Below, in pieces: positions 11,420 to 22,300 of a stretch of 64,000 bases of DNA. Each line of letters begins with the position of its first letter. Position 1 is the first letter of the stretch. The notes beneath the pieces are model-generated. The model saw only the letters and a list, made by a program, of their open reading frames with translations. It searched no databases and was not told the DNA's origin. Source of the DNA: Diatrype stigma (Eukaryota > Ascomycota > Sordariomycetes > Xylariales > Diatrypaceae); the NCBI GenBank assembly GCA_022225965.2, contig JAKJXP020000051.1, forward strand, positions 1 through 64,000, written 5' to 3'. Position numbers and translations under genes: made by a program.

Positions 11420-12286
11420 CTATACGGCTCGATGAGATGAGGTAAAAAGTGGTGTTGTAACTCGGCAGGTCAACGTCGCGCAGGAGCTCACAGGGTACCT
11501 CTTTATGCTGGAACAGATTCCATCTAAGACGAAGCTATGAGCTTCAGAGGGTGCTCGGATGCGAACCAACAGTCCGGTCCGGAAGTTGGTGGTCCAGCAG
11601 GAGAAGCAGTTATGTCTTGCCATATATGCCAGCCATGTTGACCATATCAACAGGACTCCGCTCCCTGCTATACGGGACCAGGATACCACGGCCACTGTTA
11701 GGATACCCCTGCTATGCCCGCATACCTTCGAAGTCGCCATGAACCAATATGTGAATGTAGGACATCCCGCTGAGAGGCATCTCAAGCGAGTTTCGAGGGC
11801 GAATTTACTGTCAAAATAGAGACAAATTCGATCCACTGGTAGTTACGGACTTCGTACGACCCTGTCATCCCTTTCTCATGAGCGTGAGTACGGAGTACCT
11901 GGGCCAACAGCCTTCGACCCAAACATTCAAGTACATCCACGCCCACATCATAAAGCTGGGTCCCATATCTGGTCTGAATATTGTTGGCTCCGTCCACATA
12001 TCCTCAACAATGGCTGGCGCAAATGTTGTTGCATCATTGATCTCAGAGGTCAATGGTCCGACACTCGAGGGGTGGCCAGCTGGTTCAAAAAATCTGGTTC
12101 AAGCGGTAAGTGCGCAATACCCGACAGCACAGGTCGCTCGAAGAACCACATTATCAGACTGAAACAAAGTACCTGCGCCGTGGTCACTTCCTGTCCAGCC
12201 GGGCCACAAGCATACTCAGCCATACTCCAGAAACAGAATGTGCGCCTCAGCTTAATCAGGAGCAGTATCGCAATCGTTGTTACCAC
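11420..12286 (-). pseudogene. possible decayed gene for an unidentified membrane-type protein
   Basis: On the minus strand, open stretches cover most of this interval but change frame and carry stops. They include TTIAILLLIKLRRTFCFWSM then EYACGPAGQEVTTAQ near 12250-12180, DATTFAPAIVEDMWTEP then MMWAWMYLNVWVEGCWPR near 12030-11890, and YQWIEFVSILTVNSPSKLA near 11840-11780. The hydrophobic, Trp-rich character and a CAG|GTACTT candidate donor at about 12172 suggest a former intron-containing gene. I could not build a continuous spliced frame and do not recognise the family. Chance open frames are the alternative. Confidence 0.25.
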
Positions 12287-13470
12287 AAAACCCCAGTCGC
12301 AAAGCCTTGGGCATCAGTCGGTATAGGCAGAAAGCCATCGAAGTCGAATTCGGGCGACACTCGTTACACAAAAGACTGTCATCAATATCTCATGCGCTGG
12401 CTCACTCGGTATGAGTAGAGGGATCGTGAGTGTCAAAGCCTAACTGCAACGTCCGAGTAGCGCCGGGTCATTGCCATACAGACTGCTAACATAGTTGAGT
12501 TGTCAACCATACCCTAGACTAGAGTTAGGGGTATTGACAACCCCTGGTATAGTCGAAAGCATCGAGGTCGGTGAGGCTCTCACGCCGGCATATGGAGTCA
12601 TTGATCGAGAGGGCCGTGGGAATCCATCTACTCGTGAGATCCTAGGATTCGGGACCGTAGGGGAAGGCATAGCTGCGTAGGTAAGCAAGAGGCTAGCTAG
12701 TAACCATCGACGATTAGGAATGCCCGGCACGCAACCCCGATCAAGGAGGTGGCGAACATTAATTCTAATAAGTGACGAGATCCAGGGAGATTGAACTAAC
12801 AGCTCTATGCTCGCCTCTTGGCGATTCGAGTAGGGAAAGTCCGGCATTTTTAACTCGTAAAAGGGAATTGCTGCCAAACGAACCCACTTACCCCCTATGT
12901 ACTCTCCATGGCTAAATTAAAATGGTAGCTGAAACTACGCGAAACTCCACGTTACAAGTGATAAGCCAACCGCAAGCCAACACTCGCCTCTCGACTATCA
13001 CTGGTTAGTACATCTATAGTACTACGTAGTAAGCAATTTAGCGGAGGCGGTCGCATCAAAGAAGGCAAAATCAAGGATGGCCACGATTCCCACGAAGTAC
13101 CAAGGACGACTACTACGTAGCATGTAACTACTCACTACTGGTGGTATCGTTAGGGCACGCGAGCGATTAATCAAATCAGCAAATCAATGATGCAATCCTC
13201 CGCGTTTGAGCCGACAAAGCCGACAAACGCGTCGAAAAGATTCCACGACCGTGGTGCTTACCGAACTCGGTGAGCTCGGTGTTATGGCACTAAACCAACC
13301 GGACAAGAACGCAGCGTCGATCTCTCTGTTTCTGTCTCTTGTCGCACGATGCATTGCATATACGCGGCGTGGCGGCTCTCCTGGGTATTGGGGGCTTGCC
13401 AGGGTTCTCTTTCCAGTAAGGCTACAAGCACATGTAGGTTGGTAGGCAGCTGAAGCATCCTACAACTTGC

Positions 13471-13575
13471 AACTCACAACTCACAACTCACAACTCACAA
13501 CTCACAACTCACAACTCACAACTCACGAGTCGCAACTCACGAGTCACAACCCGCAGCCCGGAACCCGTAACCCGT
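13471..13575 (+). repeat. heptamer tandem array (AACTCAC)n grading into AACCCGT
   Basis: Eight perfect copies of AACTCAC run from 13471 to 13526. They are followed, still in 7-nt register, by GAGTCGC, AACTCAC, GAGTCAC, AACCCGC, AGCCCGG, AACCCGT and AACCCGT. The array is 15 units long in all and becomes more diverged toward the right. It lies in noncoding sequence. Confidence 0.9.
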
Positions 13576-15793
13576 TATTGGCTTGGCTGCGAGGTTTCTA
13601 GCACAGGTTTCACCGATTACGGTGGGCAATTGTCTGTTCGGCTCATCCTCTAACCACATACATATGAAAAGAGCCGGCTGGCAATTGGAGCACCAAAGCA
13701 CCCGGAGAGGCTCGCTTCATCATTAGCACGTGCATTGGGTGCTCCGGATTAATCGGTAAATGGCACAGAGGCAGAAAGGGCCGCCACGATCTCTTAATTA
13801 AGCGGCCAGTGGCGAGGATACCCGGTTCGCTTCCCCACAACTTAAACTTGGCACAGGGGCCGGGCGCCTATCCCGGGTCTTATATCTTGTAATTTTTCTG
13901 TTAATAAAGTGCCCGATGGTTCAAACGAGAAGGTTGTGAGTACAAGCCCTATCAACTACCCCTTCTGAGATATGATTTTCAGTCAGAAAAAAAAGGGGAG
14001 AACCCGCCGCCCACTACCAACGAGCCAATGAACACGGCCGTGAGTGCCAACATGGCAGAGGAAGACGCAGGAAGCTGTGTACCTGCATTAGCCCGCCTGA
14101 CGAATTTGCGGAAATGTGTATTCCTGCATGGAGTTACCTCCATCGCTGATCAGTAGGAAGCCTGGAAGCGCCCTCGGTAAGATCATTACATTATGAACCA
14201 TCGGCAACGGGAAGAACATATGGACGGAGGGAACCACCCAAGCCGAAGCATCTAGTTAATTAGAATGCCCACAGAAGTCCTTCCCGATCAGTAAATACAA
14301 CGTTCAGCAGGGCCAGGCTATCCCAGAGCCTTATGCCTCATCTTTAGCTATTATTATCCATCGCGACAATCTCGGGAAAATCTATCGCCTCACCTGCCTG
14401 GCTCAGTGCCTATGTACCCGGATACCTCAGCCATTCTTCAAGCGAAGAAGCCTCCACTCATTGGAAACACCCACTTTCTTTAGTTATCAGCTTTCTCCAG
14501 TATTCTCCAGTGAAACCAGCTCCTTAGTCGGCGCCACATTGCGCTCTCACATCCTGGGCATCGCGCCCGAATCGAGCGCCTGTGTGCGCTACCTACGATA
14601 ACTAGCGAGCAGTACCTAGTTATCCTCTAGAACCTGTTGGCCTGCCAGCCTGCCATCCCATCCTGGCTGTTTCTTATGCCGGCATGCTCGTTGGCTTTGG
14701 GCTGACACGGGCTTTGGGTAAAAAGGCCCTGTGGAGCCTATGATCCATGCAAGCGCGAGGGCATGTCTCCCATCACGGCTGCACGGGCGAATCTAGTGTT
14801 TAAGCGCTGAAGACGAATGATCTCGTTCCCATAGATCTATCAATGATTGAATCAGTGCGCCAATGAGATCTCGAGGTGGGCCAATAGAAAGGCATTCGGG
14901 CACTTTCACAACCAAGCTCTTTAACGTAGATCTCCTTTGCGTGACGAGACAAGGCTCCTTTGTGGGTTCTCACGAATGCCGCTTCCCGCCCGATTCTATG
15001 TAGGTATTCACTATTGTCTGTCTCTATGTATGTCTATCCGCCTATTGTCTGCCTGCCTGCCCGCCCGCCCGCCTGTCAGTCACCATATGCAGCACACACA
15101 CACACCGCTCACCAAGCCTCTTAATTCCCTTTATTACCATGTACTAATCAACTATTACTAGCCTAACCAGCATGCTGTGCATACGGATCTCACCAGGACC
15201 AGGTGCAAGGATACCCTATAAGCACCACTAAGATCCTGAATATGGGACAAGCCTCCACTGCCTTCTCCGCCAACCTGCTAAATTAGGATCTTTGGGTTCC
15301 TTGCCCCTAAGTGGGCTGGGTGGACCTGGGTTGCTGGGCGGCCGTTCCAAGTGGTCTTCGTCAGCGACACTTGCTCCACCGCCACAGCGCCGTTTCCTAA
15401 CAAGTTCCTGACAAGGTCCTTACATGGTGTCAAGCCTTTGTGGGCGGGCAGTGGGCACGCTAAGTGATGCGATGCCCCCCATGGCACTTCAATGCAGGCG
15501 TAATTTCCCAAAGGCATGGGTCCCGGACAATGGCTCCAGCTCCTTTCTTCATTGTGATCCTCTCTCGCCTATTAATACCATGCCTCCTTCAGGCCCGAAC
15601 CCTCTCTCTCACTTCTTCCCCTTTTTCCCTCAGCCCAACAGCAGCCAAAAACAAGCACTATAGTCTTTGACTCAAGCTCCTGACTTCGGTCGTCCATTCT
15701 TTCACAGTCGCTATCAGCTAATTTTTAAAACATTCGCTTCTTAATAACTTGTTCCTAAGAACAGTACCATCAACCCCCCCCACAACCATCAAA

Positions 15794-16639
15794 ATGCGTT
15801 ACTCCATTGCCTTTTTCGTCGGCGCGGCCGCCGCCTCCACCGTCTACTCGACGGACTTCGTCACCATCACCTCGTGCGGTCCTGAGGTGACCAACTGCCC
15901 GGCGTCGTCCACCGCCACCTACAGCTCCGTGTACTCCACGTCTGTCCCGGCGGACACCCCCACCGGCGGCTACCCCGTCGCTCCTCCCCCGGAGACCACC
16001 GCTGAGACCTCCCCGGTCCCCTCCTCGAGCACCGTCGAGATCCCCAGCGCTCCTACCGGTGGCTACCCCACGGGCCCCGCTCCCGTTCCCTCTTCCGAGA
16101 GCTCTACTGCTGCTATTCCCTCCACCAGCAGCTACGCCACCACTGAGGTTCCCAGCGGCCCTACTGGCGGCTACCCCACCGGCCCTGCCCCTACTCCCTC
16201 CACCGTGAGCAGCACGGTCGAGACCTCCGCTGTCCCGTCCACCTCTGCCACCACTGAGGTCCCCAGCGGTCCCACCGGTGGCTATCCCACTGGCCCGGCC
16301 CCCGTTCCTTCGTCGGCCACTGCCAGCTCCGCCAGCTCTGCCACCACTGAGGTCCCCAGCGGCCCTACCGGCGGCTACCCTACCGGCCCGGCCCCGGTCC
16401 CCTCGTCGGCCAGCACCACTGCGCCCACTCAGGCCCCTAGCCAGCCCCCCACCTACCCCACGACCTCGCTCGAGACGACCACCAAGGTCCCGGGCACCGG
16501 TTACCCCACCGGTACTGGCTCCGTCCCCAGCACGCCCCCCTCGTACCCGACCGGCATCCCGATCTCCGGTGCCGCCACCGTCGGCAGCTCGCTCCTGGCC
16601 GCTGCCGTCGCCGGTGCCGCCGCCGTCTTCTTCATGTAA
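15794..16639 (+). CDS. GPI-anchored, Ser/Thr/Pro-rich cell wall protein with tandem repeats
   Basis: A 281-aa protein. MRYSIAFFVGAAAASTVYS is a typical cleavable signal peptide. It is followed by a short domain with two Cys (TSCGPEVTNCPAS) and a long Ser/Thr/Pro/Gly-rich stalk, which is expected to be heavily O-mannosylated. The stalk contains about four copies of a unit around EVPSGPTGGYPTGPAP with VPSS linkers. The C-terminus (ISGAATVGSSLLAAAVAGAA then VFFM) is a hydrophobic GPI-addition signal preceded by small residues. It fits a wall-anchored structural or adhesin-like protein; the exact role is unknown. The open frame extends upstream only through a TTG; the ATG at 15794, after CCATCAAA, is the start. 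A CT-rich leader precedes it. Codon use is strongly C-ending, suggesting high expression. Confidence 0.88.
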   Translation: MRYSIAFFVGAAAASTVYSTDFVTITSCGPEVTNCPASSTATYSSVYSTSVPADTPTGGYPVAPPPETTAETSPVPSSSTVEIPSAPTGGYPTGPAPVPSSESSTAAIPSTSSYATTEVPSGPTGGYPTGPAPTPSTVSSTVETSAVPSTSATTEVPSGPTGGYPTGPAPVPSSATASSASSATTEVPSGPTGGYPTGPAPVPSSASTTAPTQAPSQPPTYPTTSLETTTKVPGTGYPTGTGSVPSTPPSYPTGIPISGAATVGSSLLAAAVAGAAAVFFM

Positions 16640-19354
16640 ACTTGCTCCTAGCTAGCTTCTACAGACAATCAATCTTCCTTCCGACCTTCCTCGGGAGGAG
16701 GTTAAAATAGCTTGGAAGGCTTAATGATCCATTATTAATGAACGACGACCAACGGGCGCTTTTATACCATCACATCGGTTGGGAAGAGAGTAATGGGTTG
16801 TTTTAGCTAAATGAAAAATCGTGTACCTAATTATAATTGTATATACGGGCGTTGGATGCCTTTCGACAAAACTACCATTCAACGTTTGTTTTGCAAACCT
16901 TCTAACTACGTGCTTGTGTCTTTCTGTCCTCCTGTGTGTAACCATCGTGATTGTAGCAGCCCATGAGCTAGTTGGTGAGTTCTCGTGAAGAAACCTGCGC
17001 TTTGGTTCCGCGCCTCATTCTGCGCCTCGGTCTTCTGCTTGCTCCAAGTACAGCAACTAACCTCCGCCCGCAATTGCCAGTGCCTCTCCCGCATGCTGTC
17101 ATCATTTTGTGGGGTGGCGTCGATCGCAACCTTACGCCCTGGTCTGTTTTTTCTGTTTTCTGTATGGACCTGCGCTAGTTAGCGGTCTTAAGTTAGCGGT
17201 TCAACCTTCATCGCATAGCTGTTTGGCCGAAACACGGGCGGAGCAGAAAATCGGGAATGGTCCCGTCTGTGGACTTGCCGCGTTGGGAAGTTTCCTCCGC
17301 CATGGCGCAGTGGCCAAGCCCTCAAGTTTCAGCGTCCAGGGCTGTGCTAGGGGCGAACTAGGCCTAGTTCTTTAATTAGCTTTGATCCAGCAAGCACCAG
17401 TTGAGCTGTTCCTTTGGTGCCCAGTGCCCCACTGAAACCTGTCAGAGCCTGCTGTCCATTCATTCAGTGGCATTCACTGACCGTCATGTGGTGTTTCCTC
17501 CGCACTTTAATTGATTGGGACTGGAACGTTCGGTTTCACAGTGGTCAGTCAGTCGGTTCAGTCTTCGACTCTACTCGTGAGATACTCGGATGAGAGGGTA
17601 TGTTTGTTTGTTTGCTGTGCTGTTGCTTCGTATACAGTCATTAGAAGCTTCTCTCTACCAGCCCATAGACTCTTTAGACACGCTACCTAGTAACCAGTAA
17701 TAATTTCTCCAAGTATGGATCTTCCTCATCTACAACAAAACAACAACCGCCGCAGTCAAAAGTCTGGAATCGTCCGTTAATGCGGTATATCCATCTATAA
17801 TTGCTCGGTGTGCTTCGTTGGACGAGTTCAGGTCGCACAACTTGGCTGCACACAAAGGTCGGGCCGTGTCCGTTGCCAGTCCTCATCCCTTTATTTCACA
17901 GGGTTGTTCCCTTTACGTAACTTATCCAATACATCCGATGGTTGAGGTAAAGCGCGGAATACCATCCCAAGATTGCTTGCCAATATTGGTTTCTGCATTT
18001 TCATCATAACCCAGATAATACGTAACGTGGTTGTCATCGATTCATCACGGAATTATGAATATTCGTCTAATTTAGGTTCCCGTCTAGTGATGCTAAGCTG
18101 AGACCATAATGAGACCATGAGGCGCCGTACCTCAAGCCAGCCGGCCATGGCACGTGTTCCACCCGTTAACCTTAAAACCTTATCCGAACCTTTTCTCTTC
18201 CCTTCCGACGCGCGTCGCGGTTGCCATGAGATGAAGTAGATGAGACATCTTCAATATCCCACGTTGTCGTAATTATCCGGTTCCCGAATGTAGTCAACCC
18301 GGCTTGTGATAATATTCGATCTTGCCAAATCGGTACATATGATCAGCACATAATACTTGATATTTGAATATATAATAATCCCCCGTGGTTCTCTACGGCA
18401 GGAACGTGGAAATTCGGTTTGTAGCAGAAACATCGAGGCCAATTGACTGTGAGTCTGCCCGTAGTTACTACGAAGTAACAAACAGTCGATCACTTTTGCA
18501 TATGCAGATATTATAGTAACGTCGACTTGACACAAACCTTCTGTCCACCAGCGATACTTGATCTCTACTTGCCATCAGGTGTCTGAAAAGTGACCGGTAG
18601 TGTGTGAATAAATAGATTCAGGTGACAAGATACCAAAGTAGGTCTTCAGGTCCTGAATGAAGGGGTCGTGAGAAGCAATGGACGATAGTTGTTTCGGCTG
18701 GGCGAGTTCAAGGTCAGTAACAAAGCAGGGGCTTGTGCATTTCAGACTGCAGTACCGAGTTAGACATTTGATTCTTCTTGGTACACCCAGAAAGGACTGC
18801 CAGACTCGAGGTTGGTACGGAATGGTTTCTGTCTTGGCTGGTAGAGGCTGTGCAGAGCAAGTCTTTCTTTACTAAGAGTGGTAGAGACTCTACCCTTATC
18901 GTATTCGTAGCAAAGATGCTACCTAGGGGGACAGAGGGTATAGGAGGGTTGGACGGGCATCTATATCATGAAATTGATAATAGGAAACATGCTCGCACTT
19001 TTGTTCTTGAAATCCGTTGGCAAGTATTAACTGCTTAGAAACGTAGTATATTATACGATGATCAATTGGAAACTGTTAACTAACATATGACAAATGTTGT
19101 GTCTAACAAAATGTGCTACGTAGGTAGGTAGGCATTCAGGCAGATTCCTACCTATCTATGCACATCATCTAGTTTCTAAACCAACTTGGTTTCTGAAGCT
19201 ATCTACTCGAGATGGCTTGTCGTGTACCTACTGGGTACTTCTGTTCTCCTTCCAACTCTATCACTAAGGTATCCTCCCCCTATCCCCCCTGCTTGATTGG
19301 TTCTACTCTTCTATTGGTGTCCCTTTCCTTCTCCATATATATATAAGAATCCCT
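16640..19354. other. spacer between wall protein and low-complexity protein
   Basis: About 2.7 kb with no supportable gene. GC-rich and AT-rich patches alternate; 18240-18540 is AT-rich with many TATAAT-like strings. TAGGTAGGTAGG occurs at about 19123-19135. A CT-rich region sits at 19240-19300. Short frames on both strands show no recognisable domain. Confidence 0.6.
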
Positions 19355-22300
19355 TCATCCTCGTCCCTCTTCCTCTCCATCACCCTCCTCACTACATCCA
19401 TTTTCCCCAGCACCACCACCGTCCTCCTCCTCCTCCTCATCATCATTGTCACGAGAGGGGACAAGCGTGAGCATATCCTGCAAGCCAAGCTCAACCCCTA
19501 ACGGTCCCAGATACCGCCGCACAAGCTGCTGATCATATTGTAGGTTTATGGCCTGCTCAAGGTTCTGGGGTTGGTTTGGGGGGTTGGCGATGCTTGCGCT
19601 GGGAGGATGATGTCGGTGTGGTGGTCGTGGTGGTAGTGGTGGGGCTGATGATGCGGGTGGTGGTGGTAGTGATGTTGGGTCCCGAGGTCTCGGCTGGTGC
19701 CATGGAGGTGAAGTAATATACGGGTTGTGATTGTCTCTGGGCGTGACCCGCGGTCTGGAGGACAGAGGCCCCCTAATGGGTTCCCTAAAGGGTTCTGGCA
19801 GGCCATAGTCATCGCCATCGTCGTCGCTGTCGTACCCTCCCAATGGTCTGGGGTAGGGCGTACTAGGACGGCCACGCATACCGTGACGAGGAAGCGTACC
19901 GGCAGCTGCTGCAGGGGCGAGATCGTGGGGGATATAAGGATAATGGTCTAGACGAGTGGGTAGGGGCTGTAAGGAGGTAAAGGGGGGTTGGAGCATCGGT
20001 ATTAGTGGCGGCGCTGGGTAATCCCGCAATTGCTGGTCCATCTGCTGTTGCTGCCGCCACTGTCGCCGCCGCAGCCGCTGCTGTTGCCGTCGCTGTTGGT
20101 TCTGGTAACGTTCGCGGTCTTGCTGGAGTTGCTGGTTATAGTAGTTTTGCTCGTAGGGAGGCTGTACCTGGTGGTGGTCATAATAGTGCTGAAGCCGGTA
20201 CTGGGGCGGCTCCTGGCTCTGGTCGTGGCGCCGATACTGGGGATACATCTCGCTAAGTCTAGCATCCCGTATGGCGTTGGCGTCAGCGTCAGCGTCTCCC
20301 AACTGCCCTTGCTCTTGCCCCTGCGACGGTGGGATACCATAAGAAACATGAGCAGTACCGATAGGAGCAACACCAGCAGCAGGAGGAGCAGCACCAGCTG
20401 CCCCATCATCCCGAGCGGCCCTTTCCAGGTTCTCCCTCTCCTGCCTCCAACTCCGTGCAGGCCCCAGGCGGCGCGGTGGCGGCTCGGTATACACCGCCTG
20501 GCTATTCACCACACCCCGACCCGGATCCACTAACGTATCATCGCTCTTCCATGTAGTATCTGTTTCATTGCCGCTGTTCTCGACAGCAGTGGTAGTGGTA
20601 GCGATGGTAGCGGCGGCGGCACCGCCCTCGTCCCCCTCATCCTCATTATGGTCGTCGTCGTCGTCTTCGTCGTCCTCCTCATCGTCATCCTCTCCCTCCT
20701 CGTCCTCTTCCTCCTCGTCCTCTTCCTCCTCGTCCTCTTTCTCCTCCTTATCACCACCCTCCTCATCATCCTGCTTCTTCTCCAATCCATCACCCCACCA
20801 GCTCGGGGGACGATGATTAGTGGCATCCATAGCACTAGAAGGGCCGGCTTCGGCCACGGGACTACTGAAGCCAGCAGGATCCTCCCTAGACGTGGGCGGG
20901 GATGGGGACGGGGACGGGAACGGGAACAGATCCTCAAGGTCCTCACCAAACTCCTGGAGCAGGCAGAGCGCCATTGGATTGTTGTGCAACCAGCTCTCGA
21001 ATAAAGGCGCGCTGATGGGGCGGAAAGTTAATCCCCCGTATAGCTGCTCCGGGGTGGTGTCAGTGGTGGTGGTAGGGGTGTTATCGTCCGCGGACCAAAA
21101 CGGGGAGAAAGGGGCTGCTCCTCCGTTGAGGGTGGTGCTTCCGTCGACGATACTGTTACCGTTACTGTTACTGCGGCCGACATCGTTGCCATCCCCATTG
21201 CCGCTGCCGCTGCCGCTGCCGCTTCCCTTCCCCTTTCCGCCGCCATCGGCGCTACCTCTACCAGGAGGAGTATGGCCCGGAGGGGAGGGAGGCGGTGTGA
21301 TAAGGTAGTTTCTACGAAGCCAGTCCCGGGGACCCAGGGGTGCGTTGGCCGGCGGTGTCCGGTCGATCGCGCTCGTGCCCATGCCCGTGCCCATGCCGGC
21401 GTCCGCATGGACTCTTCCCTGAGAAGGTCGGTTTGGCGTCTGCTGCTGGGCATTGATCCTACCGCCGTGGCCACGATGATGGCCTCTGCCTCTGCCTCTA
21501 CCGCTGCCGCTGCCGCCACCGCCAATTCTGGCGGCAATGGTAGGCAATCCTGCTCCCAAAGTTGGACCTGCTTCTGGTCTCGGTCCTGGCCTTGATCCCG
21601 TGTGGTTGGTCGGGCCCGCCGTCTGCTGCTGCTGTGCAGAAGAGGACGGGGTCGACGTTTCACCTCGCCATGCTAGTGCCGGGTCCCAAGGCGTATAGAC
21701 GCCGTGGATACGGTTACGATACTCTTGATGGGCAAGATGGCGAGCACGGAGACGATAGCCACCGCTATCGCCATCGACACCGCCCCCATTGTCGTTCTGG
21801 TCCCATGGCACTCGAGAAGGTGTCTGCGAGGCGTCCCAGTCCCAGCGGGTCAAGCGGTTGAGACCGTTAGAGTTAGAGTTAGAGTTAGAGTTAGAGTTGG
21901 GGTTGCCATTGCCACTACCACTGCCACGGGAGGAGGTGCCGTTGGTACCGTTGGGACCGTTGGCGTTAAAGTTAGAGTTCACAGAACCGTTGTTAGCTCG
22001 GCTAGGCCCTCGTCTGTTGCTACCACCGCTGCCACCCTGAGTGCCATGGGGAGCACCGCCATTGCCATCGCTTTCACTGCCATCGTCGCCACCATTGTTA
22101 TGATGATGATGGTGATGATGATGGTGGTAGTGGTGGTAGTGATGATTATCATCACCACTGTTCTCATCTTCGTCATCGGCATCATCGCCACCATTGCCAT
22201 CAGTTTCGTTTCCACGCAGCGTATTATTACCGCCATTTCCATGTCCACGATGGCGGACCCGGAGGCTGCTGCTATTATCACCCTCGCCCTCTACAGTGGC

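Larger units (their letters stand above)
10086..15793. other. gene-poor spacer upstream of exportin-T
   Basis: About 5.7 kb without a supportable gene. It holds ACCTACC/TAGGTAGG motifs around 10795-10835, a minus-strand stretch at 11.4-12.3 kb with several coding-like but interrupted frames (listed separately), a heptamer array at 13471-13575, a CCTGCCCGCC tract at 15051-15075, and CT-rich sequence at 15600-15720 that is probably the leader of the next gene. Open frames here are short, have no recognisable domains and often begin at non-ATG codons. Confidence 0.6.

Noticed and set aside
13471..13575. CRISPR-like array
   Set aside because: A contiguous 7-nt tandem array without spacers, in a eukaryotic genome.
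21867..21900. Interstitial telomere repeat (GTTAGA resembles TTAGGG)
   Set aside because: The unit is not TTAGGG and it encodes in-frame Asn-Ser repeats; simple coding slippage explains it.
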